From Branchipolynoe longqiensis (taxonomy: Eukaryota > Annelida > Polychaeta > Phyllodocida > Polynoidae), in NCBI GenBank assembly GCA_030323885.1, contig CM059186.1, forward strand, positions 175,324,486 through 175,388,485: a stretch of 64,000 bases of DNA. The letters run 5' to 3'. Position 1 is the stretch's first letter; each line of letters opens with the position of its first letter. A program made the translations under genes and the position numbers. This document shows, one piece after another, positions 10,758-20,053 of this stretch. The notes beneath the pieces are model-generated. The model ran no database searches and was not told where the DNA came from. It saw nothing but the letters and a program-made list of their open reading frames with translations.

Positions 10758-11276
10758 GTAAGCATTGAGGTTTATATAACCTAGGGTCGTTTCACTAGTA
10801 GAGGCATGACGAGTATTATAAAAGAGACCATAAAAGGACGCCCTTGTTATACAAATCGCACCGATACTTTTGAAAGAAAGTATTGTTGAAACTGAAACAA
10901 TCATCGAGAAGTTATAGAAGGTTCGAGGCTTCTCTACATACTTTGTTTTGCTATAATCAGTTTTACTAACAATAAGGCATTTGATAACTTATATAGATTC
11001 TAATTATATATATTTGTACAATAAACACGAGGAGAGCTGAAGTTTCCTAGTGAGTTTGTCGTTGTGTCAGTCACAGGAACAGCAGTTCTAAACACCAGTT
11101 CACAGCAAGAGAATGTTACCCATATTGGATGACGTGCATGTGTGCATAGTGCAAACATGCGTAGGAACGGTTTCACATTTGGGCAGCCATTGGGTGTTAC
11201 TGTTAGCCCGCGCAAAAAATTGTAAATGTGTTACCCCTGTTGGTGTTAGTCTAAGTCTTAATCAGCAATATATATC
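10758..11276. other. Unassigned
   Basis: No feature recognised. Confidence 0.35.
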
Positions 11277-11336
11277 GTCCCATGGTCGGTCGATTTAAAG
11301 AGTCTTTACCTCTCTAAATTGACCGACCATGGGACC
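11277..11336. repeat. Hairpin around 'catggtcggtcgattta'
   Basis: 'gtcccatggtcggtcgattt' at 11277-11296 is the inverted complement of 11317-11336 with one mismatch. It overlaps the left end of the MITE at 11303-11492 and may be a head-to-head junction of two MITE ends. Confidence 0.75.
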
Positions 11337-11489
11337 GACTTTAAATCGTCCATTTAGGGACGTGGTCGGTTCAGGGAGTTTTTTTTATCATTACAATGGT
11401 ATGTTATGGTCAATCGCTTGGGACACAAATAAAGCAATCGATATCGGGGAGTGGTCGATCTGTGGAGGTGGTCGGTTAGAGAGGTTTTA

Positions 11490-11492
<3 letters not shown>
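11303..11492. mobile_element. pogo/mariner-like MITE
   Basis: The right end, read inverted, is 'cagtaaaacctctctaacc', next to TA at 11493. The left end carries the similar 'ctttacctctctaaattgac'. CAGT-type termini at a TA site are typical of Tc1/mariner-pogo non-autonomous elements. The left boundary is uncertain. Confidence 0.55.

Positions 11493-11540
<48 letters not shown>
11493..11540. repeat. (TA)n microsatellite
   Basis: Uninterrupted TA dinucleotides, starting where the preceding MITE ends at TA. Confidence 0.9.
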
Positions 11541-11543
<3 letters not shown>

Positions 11544-11603
11544 TATACATATGACTGATGGGTTCAAGCGCGGTAGCAGTATGTATATATATATACAGTA
11601 TAC

Positions 11604-12016
11604 TGGTATGCAGGTATTGCAGGTATAGCAATACCTCAGGAAGTTTTACGCCCCGGCCCTGCAGAGTTGTAAACCACCTCCTTGTGGTACAGGTTCTTGA
11701 CAGAACCGAAGGCTAAGGGAGCAAACCCTAAACAGAAAACCATGACACTGTGGCAGTATTAAGGGCAGTTGATGTATGGAACTCCCAACATCTCTAGGCC
11801 AGCCACTGCAGGAACAAATAGTTTTGCACCTGTCTTGACATGTTCTTGCTGGTGTGAAACCATTATTTGCTCCCTGAGAGAGTGCCGCTGGTAACTTGCA
11901 AAAGCCAGCAGCACTTCAACACTTTTGCAGGCAGCTTTCATGAAACGGGAGAGCGGCAGTCAAGTAATGAAAGCAGTCTTTGTCGCATCGCGACCGACAG
12001 CATGATGATGATGATG
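11604..12016 (+). mobile_element. LINE-tailed retroposon with 9-bp target duplication
   Basis: Starts 'tggtatgcaggtattgcagg' and ends with 'gcatgatgatgatgatg'. The direct repeat acagtatac occurs at 11595-11603 and 12017-12025, consistent with target-primed insertion, although the locus is TA-rich. The LINE coding piece found in the 498-1209 copy is deleted; the 3' block 'gcggcagtcaagtaatgaaa' is kept. Confidence 0.8.
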
Positions 12017-12025
12017 ACAGTATAC

Positions 12026-13411
12026 ATATATATATATGTATATATATATATATTTATTAATATGTATATATATACAGTATGCATATATCTGATGGGTTCG
12101 AGCGCGGCGGCTCGGACCTCTCTCCTCGTGATGAGTCACCAAGAAAGCCACGGTGCGTCTGATAGCGACGGGATGCAGTGACAAACCCTTCCCCGCACTT
12201 GTAAACTTTTGCGGGCCCATGTAGGCGAGTGAGCTGCGAATAGACTAGATCACCGTTCCGACTGCGCATGCGCTGAAAACGGCGCTGGCACCAAAGCAAA
12301 GGCATACATCCATTGAGTTTGGCGATACACATAGGGCAAAACTTAGATTTTATTCAAAATTATAGTTTTTTTAAATACATAACAATTTGGTACAAACATG
12401 GATGGATGGATGCAATATAATAATATAATGAATATGTTTAAGACACAACTCTACATAATTAAGCATTTTGAGCTAAGAAACATACAATTTCAGTCACTTT
12501 ACAGGCTGATGTTTACATCACCATTGATTAGATATAAGTAATTCTTGTTCTAAATATTAAAATGTCAAATGTGTCAACAAAACATTGTTTCAAAGAAATA
12601 TATAACCAATATCTGATTAACCCTACTCATTTTCTATTTCTACATATGTCATTAATCATAGGATATAAATAAAAACATGTATACAATAAGTAAAACTGAC
12701 TCTGGCTATGGCTCTAACACTAGTCTGAGTGCCAAGATTTGTCTAAATCTAAATGCCCATGGCATAAGATGTGCTGATTATATTGATGTAAATGCAATGC
12801 TGGATAAAAGATTAATATCTTAATTTATTATATATATTTATTTAGTTAGTGTTGTATGTTTCAAACAAGAGCTGAGATGAGCTGAAACTAGCACATTTCA
12901 TAACTGCACCCAGTGTATTAGCATGTGCCATGTACTTCTCGCGGGTTTGTTTTGCTTTGACGCATCCCACAATGCACCGCGCCGCTGGAATGGCGATGTA
13001 GTCTATATTGACATGTCACCCGTCAGAAGCCCGCAATGGCTCAGACTCGCATACAGGCTCGCATAATGAACCGAGATCCAGGATCTAGGATCTACCACTG
13101 CAACATATAGAACCAATGACCGTTTCATCACATCACCACTGACAGTAGTTAACGTATGCTTCTACTGTTTCAACTGACCAATGTTGTTCTAATGTTTGTA
13201 CATGCATAATATGCCATGTTAATGTGTATTTCATTGTGTATATAAGTATGACATTTAAAAAACGAATGCGCACACTGTGTATTCATGCGAGCATTAATGT
13301 CTTATTTGAAATAAACCATCGAAAACACTTTTAATCATGTCAGGCTTTGTTATCCCATGATCAACAATAAAAGACAGGGTTACGTAGCTTTGTTCTAAGG
13401 GATGGGATTTG
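12026..13411. other. Unassigned, AT-rich
   Basis: A TA-rich microsatellite lies at 12026-12075. The remainder has no long reading frame with recognisable homology and no repeat family seen elsewhere in this window. Confidence 0.4.
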
Positions 13412-13480
13412 GACGGGATAGCCGAGTTGGTAGGGCGCTTATTTTGCCAGAGGTTGAGAGATCAAACCCAGGCTAAGTCA
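13412..13480 (+). mobile_element. tRNA-like SINE head, degenerate
   Basis: 'gatagccgagttggtaggg' resembles a pol III A box, and about 35 bases on 'gagagatcaaaccc' resembles a decayed B box. No cloverleaf with an intact acceptor stem is evident, so this is a SINE relic and not a tRNA gene. Confidence 0.45.
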
Positions 13481-13631
13481 ATTCAAAGACTTACACAATT
13501 GATATTTATCATTTAACCTAGTGATCGGCATTAGAAGGATAATGTTAGTTTTATTATTTTATTATTTTATTATTATCCTCTTCTTTGATGCAGGCTTGTG
13601 GTAGCCTATAGAAAGCTCGTAGCTCTCAGCT

Positions 13632-15706
13632 CTAATGGTATGCAGCCTCAAAATCGTACAGAAATGTTTCTCTGGCCCAGGCCCTGTCCAGTGCATTCTT
13701 GAATTGATTCATGGTAGCTGCTTCCACCGCTTCTTCCGGTAGCTCATTCCACATGTTTATCACTCGCTGTGAAAAGAAGGCCCCTCTGAGTGAGCTGTTG
13801 TACCTTGGCTTGAAAAGCTTCTTGGAGTGACCTCTGGTATTGCTTCCCTGTATGCGTCTGAATAGCAAGGCCTCATCCACATTATACTCAGCATTCAGAA
13901 ACTTCCATGTGTTGATCATGTCCCCACAAAAACTGGTAACTTGAGTCTCCTGAGTATGTCTTGATAACTAAGGTCCTTCAGATGTGGCACTAGCTTAGTT
14001 AACCTTCTCTGAACAGCTTCAATGGATTTAATATCCTTCTTCAACGTTGGATGCCATATAGTGACTCCATACTCTAGTCTTGGCCGTACTTGGCTTTTGT
14101 ACAAAGTGATCAGCATCTTTTCGTCCAAGTATTTGAAGGTTCTGTGAATCATTACCACAATCTTATTAGCTTTGGATACGGTTTGTTGTATGTGCTGGGA
14201 GAAACTTAGCCTATTGTTTACAAATACTCCTAAATCTTTCTCGACCTCACTCTCTTCGAGATTTAGTGGCTGGCCAGTAGAATTTTCATGCATAACATAT
14301 GTATAGTCTGGGTGGTGTCTCCCTATTCGCATGACCTGGCATTTATTCGGATGGAACTTCATCTGCCACTGCTTGGCCCAATTCTCCATTTCCAGCAGGT
14401 CCTTTTGCAGATCAGCACAGTCTTCCGTGGAATTCACAGTTCTGTAGATCTTTGCATCATCTGCAAATAATTTTATCCCACATGATACAATCTCTGGCAG
14501 GTCATTGATGAAAATGACAAACAGAATAGGGCCCAGGATGCTCCCTTGAGGTATCCCACTTAGAACCTCTTTGAAGGAAGATTTACTGCCATTTACTACG
14601 ACTTGCTGTTTCCTTCCAGTCAAAAGGCTTTGGATCCAGCTCAGAGTATTTCCTTCGATGCCATAGTTTTGTAACTTCGTAGCTAGCATCTGGTGGGGGA
14701 CAGTATCAAATGCCTTCATGAAATCTAAGTATTTACTATCTAGTGTGGTATGCTGGTATTGCAGGTATAGTAATACCTCAGGGAGGTTAACACCCCTGCC
14801 CTGCAGAGTTGTAAACCACTGCCTTTTGGTACAGGTTCTTGACAGAACCGAAGGCTAAGGGAGCAAACCCTAAACAGAAAACCATGTCACTGTGGCAGCA
14901 TTAAGGGTGGTTGATGTATGGAACTCCCAACATCTCCCGACCAGCCACTGCAGGGACAAATAGTTTTGCGCCTGTCTTGACATGTTCTTGCCGGTGTGAA
15001 ACCTCTATTTGCTCCCCGAGAGAGTACTGCTGGTAACTTGCAAAAGCCAGCAGCACTTTAACACTTTTGCAGGCAGCTTTCATGAAATGTAGCTAAATGG
15101 AGAGCGACAGTCAAGTAATGAAAGCAGTCTCTGTCGCATCGCGACCGACAGCATGATGATGATGATGACTATCTAGTGATTCCCCCCTATCCATTGCGTC
15201 AGTCCATATTTCCAAAGTTTCTAGTAGCTGCGTAACTGTTGATTTCTTTGGTAGAAACTGATGTTAGTGGTCCGACATCAATTTGTTCTCTAGCATATGG
15301 CTGAGCATGAGCTCTCTGATGATACTTTCCATTACTTTGCATACTATAGATGTGAGGCTTACTGACCTATAATTTGCTGGGGAATGGCGGTTTCCTTTTT
15401 TGGAAATTGGGATAACATTTGCTATTTTCCATTCGTTGGGTAGGCAACCAGATTCAAATGACTTATTGAAAATTATAGCAAGTGGTTTTGCAAGCACCAC
15501 ACTCAATTCCTTCAGCACTTTTGGATGTCCTCCATCAGGTCCAGGTGATTTGCCTGTTTTGAGTTTGTCCAGCTTTTTTTTAACAATGTCTGGTGTGAAT
15601 AACACCTCAGGGAAGTCCTTCACCAATTTGCATTTCTTGTGAAAACTCCTGAGAAAAAATGATTTAATACCTCTGCTTTATCAATATCTTTTGTTGGCCT
15701 CAGTGT
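13632..15706 (-). pseudogene. LINE reverse transcriptase, disrupted
   Basis: Copies LINE RNA at the nicked target. Read along the minus strand: an N-terminal piece at about 15706-15620 ('EVLNHFFSGVFT'); finger/palm motifs at 15626-15264 ('KLKTGKSPGPDG', 'NEWKIANVIPISKKGN', 'NYRSVSLTS'); then, after the nested insertion, the palm and thumb at 14719-13916 ('MKAFDTVPHQ', 'GIPQGSILGPILF', and the catalytic 'LFADDAKIY'); then the C-terminus at 13919-13632 ('SFFSQRVINMWNELP'-type end). Breaks: the nested insertion, a frame change near 15625 and another near 13918. No endonuclease domain is in the window. CR1 or jockey clade is likely from the motif style; a tree would be needed to decide. Confidence 0.85.
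14746..15167 (+). mobile_element. LINE-tailed retroposon, 422 bp, 11-bp target duplication
   Basis: The perfect direct repeat actatctagtg at 14735-14745 and 15168-15178 defines the insertion exactly. It begins 'tggtatgctggtattgcagg' and ends in (gat)n. It has the same start as 11604-12016, so this start is the family's true 5' end and not a random truncation. It sits in the RT gene of a LINE and is therefore younger than it. Confidence 0.9.
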
Positions 15707-15866
15707 CAGGATAATATGACTGAGTGGGATATATGGATACGGTGCCGGTGGAACGGTATCCTGGTGAGGCAAGACTATATAATCCACAGGAGTATATGTA
15801 CCGTCACAAATCAATATCCACCATGATATCAGCTTAGATGTTGCTAGGATGCAAACAAATTTAAGA
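15700..15866 (+). mobile_element. SINE family A, diverged partial copy
   Basis: 'ctcagtgtcaggataatatg' to 'gatgttgctaggatgcaaac', with many differences from other copies and no head. It abuts the truncated 5' side of the LINE. Confidence 0.7.
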
Positions 15867-16065
15867 GGACGGTAGAAGATAATCATGGGAGAACTAAACT
15901 GGACTCACACATAGCCCCAGCCTGTCTTGATCTGACCTGATATGTTGCCTCTACGTAAAACCCCAACGCAGATATTCCCAACTCTTTTTAACTTGGCAAT
16001 TCAGTACTGTCAGTAGTATATAATTATGTCTTCAGCGACTTGTGGTCGATAAACCACAGCCGGGG

Positions 16066-16273
16066 AGAGCGGGACGTAGCTCAGACGGTAGAGTGTCCAG
16101 TGTGGGTCATCTGATCGATCCTGCTCAGTGGACACATTTGCAGTTTGGGTTATTTCCAGTTCCAGCCAGTGGTCCACAACTGGTTCATCAAAAGCTGTGG
16201 TATATGTTGTCCTGTTTGTGGGAAGGTGCATATAAAAGACCCCTTGCTGCTTATCGGAAGGAGTAGCCTATAG
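16066..16273 (+). mobile_element. SINE family B, head and body
   Basis: The tRNA-like head has an A-box-like 'gtagctcagacggtagag' and a degenerate B box ('gatcgatcctg'). The body has 'gtccacaactggttcatcaa' and 'aggtgcatataaaagacccc'. The match stops at about 16273; the family's 3' half resumes at about 16437. Confidence 0.75.
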
Positions 16274-16455
16274 TGAAATAACGAATGGTAGACAGGAAGT
16301 GTGAACACTTATTTGTGTCTCATTTTTGCTTGAGTGCAAGTAAATATGCAACACAAGGAATAATTAGTAGCATGTGGTGAATAAGGGGTCAAATTTCCCT
16401 GGATCATCAGCCCATGCTTTTTCTAATCTGTTCTTGAATGAATTTATTGTGGCGG
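16274..16455 (-). mobile_element. LINE C-terminal fragment
   Basis: The minus strand encodes 'NSFKNRLEKAW', parallel to 'NQFKNALDRAW' at the C-terminus of the LINE at 13.6-15.7 kb, followed by a stop and a short 3' region. It is a 3' remnant of a related but distinct LINE, wedged between two parts of a SINE B. Confidence 0.55.
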
Positions 16456-16730
16456 CAGCGGCTTTCCTCTAAAGAAATGTGTCAGAATGGTCGAGTCAAA
16501 CCAATGACTTAAAAATGTATACTTGTCGCTTCCTAGCCAGGCGCTCGGCATTATTAGGATAGGGCAATGAGGAAGACCAATCATCCACGATTGAAATTTC
16601 ACCTGCTTAACCACTAATGGACCAAAAAAAAAAGAAAGAATGACCACAAATGTTTAACGTCTAATAGCCGATGATAAAAATCAATGCGCTCGAGAGGTGT
16701 CATTAAATAAAACAAACTTTCTATTTTCTT
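16437..16730 (+). mobile_element. SINE B 3' half interrupted by SINE A/C material
   Basis: 'ggctttcctctaaagaaatg' then 'tgtcagaatg' is interrupted at about 16490 by a fragment of SINE A ('cggcattattaggatag') joined to the 3' end of the SINE at 55985-56300 ('actaatggaccaaaaaa'). SINE B resumes at about 16636 ('agaatgaccacaaatgttta') and ends in 'taaataaaacaaac'. The repeated 'agaatg' at both junctions looks like a target duplication. Confidence 0.7.
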
Positions 16731-16801
16731 TGATAAACCACAGCCATGTGCGTACAGTTTGTCAATGTATGAACTGTAATAGGTCTCATTTGACCACCAC
16801 T
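16731..16801. other. Flank of the YR retrotransposon
   Basis: Short unassigned stretch. Confidence 0.4.
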
Positions 16802-17055
16802 CTGATACGTGGCTAGGGAGGAGAGGAAGGCGGTAGTTGGAATAAAACACTTTATTCATAGAAGGTCAAGTTCAGACAATATGAGAACATAAGACAATTT
16901 CAGGTAATTAATTAGATCAATGAGGATAATGAACAGTTAAGGCAATCAGGATACTGGAAGACTACATATATGAGGTACAATGGTAAAAGTGAGAATCATC
17001 AAGGACCTAAGGTCAATGTCGTTCGTGGGGGAGGGACCCCGAAGAGCCCTCCACC
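16802..17055 (-). repeat. B terminal repeat of YR element 1
   Basis: 3'-terminal unit in sense orientation. It contains the last codons of the recombinase ('VEGSS'-type tail) and an AATAAA signal (complement of tttatt near 16850). It aligns in layout with the B units at 61987-62245 and 62541-62799 and with the left part of the solo element at 50.7 kb. Confidence 0.7.
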
Positions 17056-17979
17056 AAAACGGAGTAGAGGGCTCCAGGGGCGCCCGAGGGGGCGATCCGA
17101 GGAACGTAGGCATGCACGGCGTCAGATGTCCAGGTGCCCTGGGCCATTATGTCCTCCAGGGGCACCCCGGCGCACTGGCAAGCCTGGGCGGCTCCCCGGC
17201 GAAGGCTGTGGAGGGTGTAGCCATCCGGTGAGGGCACCCCGAGGGCGCGAAGGGCACCGCGGAGTATGGCTGTCAGGGTGCGCGGGTCGAGAGTGCGGCC
17301 CGAAGGGGAGGATGAAGGCGGGGTCGGCGTCGAGTGCCGGCACCAGGGCGGCGGTGGCCCAGGCCGCCACGGGGCAGAGTGGGTGTCCGGGCGAGGCCGG
17401 GATGAAGAGGGCCACCGCCCCCGAGGGAAGCCGGATGGTCTTCGAGCTCCGGAGGGTGACTCGGAGACCCCCGGGGGCGGGGGCGACGTCGGCTCGGGTG
17501 ATGGTGTGTGGCCCGCCCCAAGCCTCGGGGGACGGGGAGAGGAGGCTGGACTGCCTCAGCATCCCGTAGTACCCGAGGAGCAGGGCGGCGCGAGGGATGA
17601 CGCCCGAGGGCCCGGCAAGGGCGAGGTGTGTGGCCACGCCGGCGAGGCAGGCAGGCGTGAGAGGGGGCGCCGGGCGGGAGACGTGGCCGGTGGCCCACTC
17701 GCCCCCTCGGCAGACGTCTCGGGCGAGGTGTGAGGCGAAGGCGGGGGAATCGCCCCCGGCTGCCTCCAACCAGGAGCGCGCCCCAGAGATGGAGTTCCGA
17801 ACGGAGGCGGGGGCAACCCGGCGGGCGTACAGCGAGGCGGTGTAGGCGGCGATGTCAAAGGGGGTGGGAGCCAGCGGGTCCCAGTGGTGGCCCGAGGCGA
17901 ACTCCACGTATCCTCGGGCCTGGTGGTGGCGGTTCCTCCAGGTGGATGGGGCAAGGGAGACGAGGCGGAGTCCGTCCAT
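17013..17979 (-). pseudogene. Tyrosine recombinase of YR element 1, one frameshift
   Basis: Integrates the element's circular DNA by site-specific recombination, in place of a DDE integrase. The first frame (17979 down to about 17290) has a SAM-like N-terminal domain ('STWRNRHHQARGYVEF') and the first catalytic Arg at about residue 142 in 'YYGMLRQSSLL'; a Lys in 'LRSSKTIRL' could be the beta-hairpin Lys. The second frame (about 17300 to 17013) supplies 'LHSLRRGAA' (His-x-x-Arg), 'GTWTSDAVHAYV' (Trp and the nucleophile Tyr) and the end. The frames are offset by one indel near 17285-17305, beside short G/C runs, so this is either one mutation or a base-call error. The start at 17979 is 32 bases past the RT stop. 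Confidence 0.8.
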
Positions 17980-18011
17980 GGCGGCGATCTCGGTGTCGGT
18001 GTAGCCTGAAG

Positions 18012-19817
18012 TTAAAGTCTGGGGTTATATGGGAACTCGTCGTGGTTCGCGTACGTATACTCGAGCCCGAGGCGAGCGACCTCGTCTCGGGCCACAGCAG
18101 CCCAACGCCCGGGTAGGTGGGCGCGGCTGAGGGCGTCGGCGAGAATGAGGTCGGTGCCGGGCTTGTGCAGGATGGTGAGTTCGAAGCACGCCTCGGCCGC
18201 CATGAGCCAGAGTTCCCTCGTGCAGGTCCCGAGGGTAGGGTCGCATGCCCTCCCGGAGTCGAGGGCGGCGGCGGAGGCCATGTTATCAGTGTTGATAATA
18301 ACATTGGCACCGGCGACGTCGGCGGGGAGGAGGGCACGGAGGGCGACCATGAGGTTGACCGCCTCAAGCTCGTGAATGCTGGTGAACCGAGCGCGGAACT
18401 CCTCGGAATACCCTCGGGCGTAGCAGAGGGTTGGAGAATATGCGCCTCCGCCGGTGAGGTAGGAGTCGCATTCTATGACGACCCTCCGGGTGGCCGGCGC
18501 GCGGAGGAGATGGAGGCCGTTTGAGGCGCGTCCATAGGCCGCGAACCAGGCAAGGTCCCGGTGGGCGTCGTCCCCGAGGGTGATGGTGGTGAACAGGGCT
18601 GCGAGGAGGCGGGCCATGAACTTCCTCGCGGGGAGGACGCAGCTGCCGACGTGGTTGAGGCGGCCGAGGATGCTTTGAAGGGCCTGGCGCCCGAGGGTGG
18701 GGGCCGCGACTCGGGCCTCACAGTCGGCCACGAGCTCGTCTACTTTGTCGGGGGCGTTGCGGATCGTCATGGCCTCGCTGTCTATGGCGAAGCCAAGCCA
18801 GGAGACCCGCACCGCCGGGGGGTGGCATTTACCTGAGGCGACCTCCAGGCCGAGGGCGCTGACGAGGGCGATGAAACCGTCGAAGGCCTGGCGGGCCCTC
18901 AGGTAGGTCAGCTCACACCCGACAAAGTCATCGACATAGACGAGGGTGTGGTAGCCCTCCTGCCGGAGGATCCAGGCCACCGCCGCGGTGACCCTGACGC
19001 GGGCGGTGCCCGAGGATCGGCATCCGAAGGGGAGGGCGAGGTCGACATATGTGGCCCCCTCAAAGGTGACCCCGAAGAGGGGGCAGGAGAGAGGGTCGGC
19101 GCGCAGCTGGCGGTAGGCCTTGGAGATATCGGCCGTCCAGATGTAGGCCCCCATGCCCTCGTGAACGAGGCGGCGCCCCACCTCGGCCACAGATGGGAGC
19201 CTGTAGGCGTGGGGGATCCCGAGGTATTCACAACGGGGTATCCCCGCGTTTACACTGCCTCCGGGAGGGTATGAGAGATCGACGATGACCCGCCTCTTTC
19301 CCGGGTCGGATTTGGGGCGGGTCATCATCGGAGAGACCTGTGTCCAGGGGGTGAACGGGGGGGCCAGGAAGGGGCCCGCGAGAGCACCGTGGGCGAGCTC
19401 TGTGGCTATGAAGTCCCGGAGGTAGACTAGGTGCTCCGGGGCTTCGCGGTGGTTTGTGTAGGTGGGGCGGGGGGGGGCTCCGGCGGAGTAGTTTGCTGGG
19501 AAGCCGAACTCCAGGAGGTCCATGAGGTCCTTATCGTGGTAGTCCCGGAGGCGGCTTCTCCAAGCGGGGATGTGGAGGGCTGAGGTAAGGGGGATGCGGG
19601 CAGCCAAAAAGTTGGGGAGGCCCGCATCACGGAGGGTGTGGTAGGCCCGGGAGAAGGTGGGGTGGGAGCTCCAGGCTGTGCCTGAGAGGCGGGGCCATAT
19701 GGAGAGAAGAGTGGGGCGGTAGGCGTGGGGCGGGGAGGGTATCCTGGAGGGAGGGGCTGATGACCTCGGCGATAGGCTCTCCGAGGTCGGCGGTGAGGGA
19801 GCGGGGGGGGGGGGCAC
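18012..19817 (-). CDS. Reverse transcriptase-RNase H of YR element 1
   Basis: An intact 601-codon frame that copies element RNA into DNA and degrades the RNA strand. Order: proline-rich N-terminus (1-35); a conserved pre-RT segment ('AGLPNFLAARIPL', about 65-77); RT palm with 'TADISKAYRQL' (first Asp near 230) and 'LVYVDDFVG' (catalytic YVDD near 294-297); connection; RNase H with Asp near 451 ('VIECDSYLTGGG'), Glu near 484 ('HELEAVNLM'), Asp near 511 ('IINTDNMAS') and Asp near 561 ('LADALSRAH'). All four RNase H acidic residues are present. Only about 35 residues follow RNase H, leaving no room for a methyltransferase. The recombinase frame begins 32 bases downstream and Gag ends about 235 bases upstream. 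The start at 19817 is the first Met of the frame; an upstream or shifted start is possible. Confidence 0.92.
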   Translation of the reverse strand: MPPPPAPSPPTSESLSPRSSAPPSRIPSPPHAYRPTLLSIWPRLSGTAWSSHPTFSRAYHTLRDAGLPNFLAARIPLTSALHIPAWRSRLRDYHDKDLMDLLEFGFPANYSAGAPPRPTYTNHREAPEHLVYLRDFIATELAHGALAGPFLAPPFTPWTQVSPMMTRPKSDPGKRRVIVDLSYPPGGSVNAGIPRCEYLGIPHAYRLPSVAEVGRRLVHEGMGAYIWTADISKAYRQLRADPLSCPLFGVTFEGATYVDLALPFGCRSSGTARVRVTAAVAWILRQEGYHTLVYVDDFVGCELTYLRARQAFDGFIALVSALGLEVASGKCHPPAVRVSWLGFAIDSEAMTIRNAPDKVDELVADCEARVAAPTLGRQALQSILGRLNHVGSCVLPARKFMARLLAALFTTITLGDDAHRDLAWFAAYGRASNGLHLLRAPATRRVVIECDSYLTGGGAYSPTLCYARGYSEEFRARFTSIHELEAVNLMVALRALLPADVAGANVIINTDNMASAAALDSGRACDPTLGTCTRELWLMAAEACFELTILHKPGTDLILADALSRAHLPGRWAAVARDEVARLGLEYTYANHDEFPYNPRL

Positions 19818-20053
19818 GGGAGGGGGCAGGGTCAGGGGGGGGCCTCTGATGACATCATCAGGGCGGCGGCTAGGGTTCTGGGTTTCAGGGCGGCGGTGTG
19901 TGTGGGTGTGCGCAATATGCGCAGGGCGGCAATATGCGCAGGGCGGCGCAGGGGGGTGTGTGTGGGTGCGTGCAATATGCGCAGGGGTGCCGGTGTTGGG
20001 TCAGGGGGGTGGGTGGTGCGGGGGAGGCCGAGGGGTGAGTCGCCGCCGCCGGA

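Larger units (their letters stand above)
13548..15706 (-). mobile_element. CR1/jockey-like LINE, 5'-truncated, with nested retroposon
   Basis: A minus-strand LINE covering most of the RT domain and the C-terminus, ending in an AATAAA-type repeat tail (13548-13577 on the minus strand). It is broken by the 422-bp insertion at 14746-15167. At the 5' side it stops where a SINE A-like sequence begins (about 15706). Confidence 0.85.

Noticed and set aside
18012..18120. DIRS1-type methyltransferase domain after RNase H
   Set aside because: Only about 35 residues follow the last RNase H motif in element 1 and no methyltransferase motif is seen; in element 2 the recombinase follows directly.
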